Translations under genes and position numbers: made by a program
Source of the DNA: Candidatus Pelagibacter sp.
GTDB lineage: Bacteria > Pseudomonadota > Alphaproteobacteria > Pelagibacterales > Pelagibacteraceae
Direction of reading: 5' to 3'
Length of the DNA stretch: 22,065 nt
NCBI GenBank assembly: GCA_028139285.1
Contig: JAOINI010000013.1
Coordinates: 1-22,065 of the forward strand
Notes under the pieces: generated by a model
The model's input: only the letters and a program-made list of their open reading frames with translations
Database searches by the model: none
What the model was told of the DNA's origin: nothing
Shown: piece after piece, positions 20,580 to 22,065 of the stretch
How the letters are laid out: each line of letters begins with the position of its first letter
How positions within the stretch are numbered: position 1 is the stretch's first letter

Positions 20580-22065
20580 AATGCTTATTAAATTCCTCGC
20601 TTTTTATGGCTAAAATTGGTCCGATTTTCTCTATTATTTTGCCAGTTACATATGCTGAATTCCAACCCGCCTCGTTTCTGGTTCCTTTTATCTTAACTCC
20701 TCTGTAGTCATAAATTAGATCTTTTGCTACTTTTGGATCTTCGAGCATAACTAGCAAAACATATTTAGGTTTTTGTGAAGGGAAAATAGATATAAAAGTG
20801 TTTAAATTTTCTTTTTTATTACCATAATTTTGTGAAGTACCAGTTTTTCCACCAACATAATATCCATCTACATCAGCTAAACTAGCAGTGCCATTTTCAT
20901 CAGTCACAACTTTTCTTAAAATATCTATTATTTCAAGACTAGTTTTTTCAGAAATTAATCTTTTGGTTTCATAAATTTTGTCATTTTTAATTATATTAGG
21001 TTTGATCATTTTTCCACCGTTAACTAGAGATGCATATACTGCAACTGCTTGTAAAGGAGTTGTAGTAATCCCATGGCCAAAAGAAACTGTTTCTAATTTA
21101 CATTTATTCCATTTAAAATTTATTGGATTTCCAACTTCTTCTAATTGTAAATCTGGTCTTTTGAGTATTTTTGTATTTTTAATGAATTGCTTAAACTTTT
21201 CTTCACCCACTTTTCTTGCAATTAATAAAGTTCCAATGTTTGAAGATCTTATCAAAATATCTTCAACTGATAAATTCTTCGGAAATTCTTTAATATCTGA
21301 GATTTTATGATTAGAGCATTTTATTTCTTTAGGTATATCCTGAATAATAGTATTTGGTTTTACAATGTTGTTTTCTAAAGCTAATGCAATTGTAAAAGTT
21401 TTAAAAATTGAACCTAATTCATAAACGCCTTTTGTAATTTTGTTGATATATCTTTTGTCTTTTATATTTGATCTTAAATTAATATCAAAATTTGGAAGTG
21501 AAACTAAAGATAAAACTTCCCCAGTGTTTATGTCCATTAATAATGACCCTCCACCAGTTGCCTTGAAGGTAATGAGAGCTTTATTTAATTCCTCGCTTAT
21601 AATATGTTGTATATTGGTATCTAGAGTCAATTCAAGTGGCCGACCTTTTAAACTTTCATTTTTTAATTCTTTATCAAAGTATTTTTCAACACCTGAAATC
21701 CCATAATTATCATAATCAACTTGTCCTATTACGTGACTAAAAAGATTTGCATGCGTATAAATTCTTGATTGAAAAGGCTCAAAAATTATACCCTTTTCGC
21801 CCAAAGCCCATAATGTTTCTTTTTCGTTTTGAGTAAGGCGTTTTTTCAAATAAAAATATTTCTCTCTATCTAAATTTTTTTCAATTTGTTTTACAGACAG
21901 TTCTGGAAAATTCAATCTTATCTTAATCAAAAAATTTTCTTTATTTTTTATAAGTTTAGGGTTAACTGCTGCATGAAAAGACTTAACATTTCTTGAAACC
22001 AAAATTCCGTTCCTATCAACAATATCACGTCTTAATAAATTGAAATTTTCAGAAGAATTATTTTG
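20557..22065 (-). CDS. ftsI: Septal transpeptidase FtsI (PBP3), 5' end outside the window
   Basis: Class B penicillin-binding protein that crosslinks septal peptidoglycan with FtsW. The frame is open to the window edge: the codons at 22003-22065 read into RRDIVDRNGI, the conserved start of the class B N-terminal domain, so the apparent TTG start at 22002 is just an internal Leu, and the membrane anchor lies beyond the edge. The transpeptidase triad is complete: SxxK as SIFK (21400-21411), SxN as SSN (21238-21246) and KTG in GGKTGTS (20839-20847). Other family blocks are GVEKYFD, LTLDTNIQ and SFGHGI. The gene heads the visible division and wall array and overlaps murE-murF by 23 bp. Confidence 0.95.
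   Translation of the reverse strand, partial: QNNSSENFNLLRRDIVDRNGILVSRNVKSFHAAVNPKLIKNKENFLIKIRLNFPELSVKQIEKNLDREKYFYLKKRLTQNEKETLWALGEKGIIFEPFQSRIYTHANLFSHVIGQVDYDNYGISGVEKYFDKELKNESLKGRPLELTLDTNIQHIISEELNKALITFKATGGGSLLMDINTGEVLSLVSLPNFDINLRSNIKDKRYINKITKGVYELGSIFKTFTIALALENNIVKPNTIIQDIPKEIKCSNHKISDIKEFPKNLSVEDILIRSSNIGTLLIARKVGEEKFKQFIKNTKILKRPDLQLEEVGNPINFKWNKCKLETVSFGHGITTTPLQAVAVYASLVNGGKMIKPNIIKNDKIYETKRLISEKTSLEIIDILRKVVTDENGTASLADVDGYYVGGKTGTSQNYGNKKENLNTFISIFPSQKPKYVLLVMLEDPKVAKDLIYDYRGVKIKGTRNEAGWNSAYVTGKIIEKIGPILAIKSEEFNKHYVAENIN

Noticed and set aside
20978..21706. Two plus-strand open frames (110 and 88 codons) antisense to ftsI
   Set aside because: They lie opposite well-supported ftsI coding sequence with its catalytic motifs, show no recognisable protein features, and are the kind of shadow frame expected in the other strand of AT-rich genes.
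20557..22002. ftsI starting at the TTG at 22002
   Set aside because: The upstream codons to the window edge are open and encode the conserved RRDIVDRNG block, so the real start lies outside the window.

Overview
The window looks like a piece of chromosome from a very AT-rich, Gram-negative alphaproteobacterium with a streamlined genome, most probably SAR11 (Pelagibacterales) or a close relative. The reasons are the strong A+T bias, the Lys/Ile/Asn/Phe-rich proteins, about 170 non-coding bases in 22 kb, overlapping or abutting genes, and an alphaproteobacterial gene order (murC-murB-ddl-ftsQ-ftsA, then lpxC-bamD-ligA). Naming the taxon is an inference; no rRNA gene is present to confirm it.

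Layout. At the left edge an AsmA-like membrane protein (truncated by the edge) runs on the minus strand. A 44-bp divergent spacer separates it from a plus-strand pair: a UvrD/PcrA-type helicase (uvrD) and a three-domain Xaa-Pro aminopeptidase (pepP). The pair meets, tail to tail with a 12-bp overlap, a long minus-strand array of 14 genes that fills the rest of the window. In the direction of transcription (right to left) the array is ftsI (5' end beyond the edge), a fused murE-murF, mraY, murD, ftsW, murG, murC, murB, ddl, ftsQ, ftsA, lpxC, bamD and ligA.

How the genes work together. MurC, MurD and MurE/MurF build the UDP-MurNAc-pentapeptide from the UDP-MurNAc made by MurB, with D-Ala-D-Ala supplied by Ddl. 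MraY and MurG make lipid I and lipid II. FtsW polymerises glycan and FtsI crosslinks it at the septum. FtsQ and FtsA belong to the divisome. LpxC commits to lipid A synthesis and BamD belongs to the outer-membrane protein assembly machine, so the cell has a peptidoglycan layer (meso-DAP type, from the DNPR motif in MurE) and an LPS outer membrane. LigA and the UvrD-type helicase serve DNA replication and repair.

Most interesting points. (1) The ftsA-position protein is unmistakably FtsA-derived in layout but has lost all three recognisable nucleotide-binding motifs, while keeping a C-terminal membrane-targeting-like helix. (2) ftsZ, normally between ftsA and lpxC, is not there. (3) recN, normally between bamD and ligA in alphaproteobacteria, is also missing. 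(4) murE and murF form one 919-codon gene. (5) FtsQ has almost no cytoplasmic tail. (6) LigA has an altered zinc-finger spacing. There is no sign of phage, transposon, CRISPR or defence genes; this is a core-genome region, and the novelty, if any, lies in the reduced division machinery.
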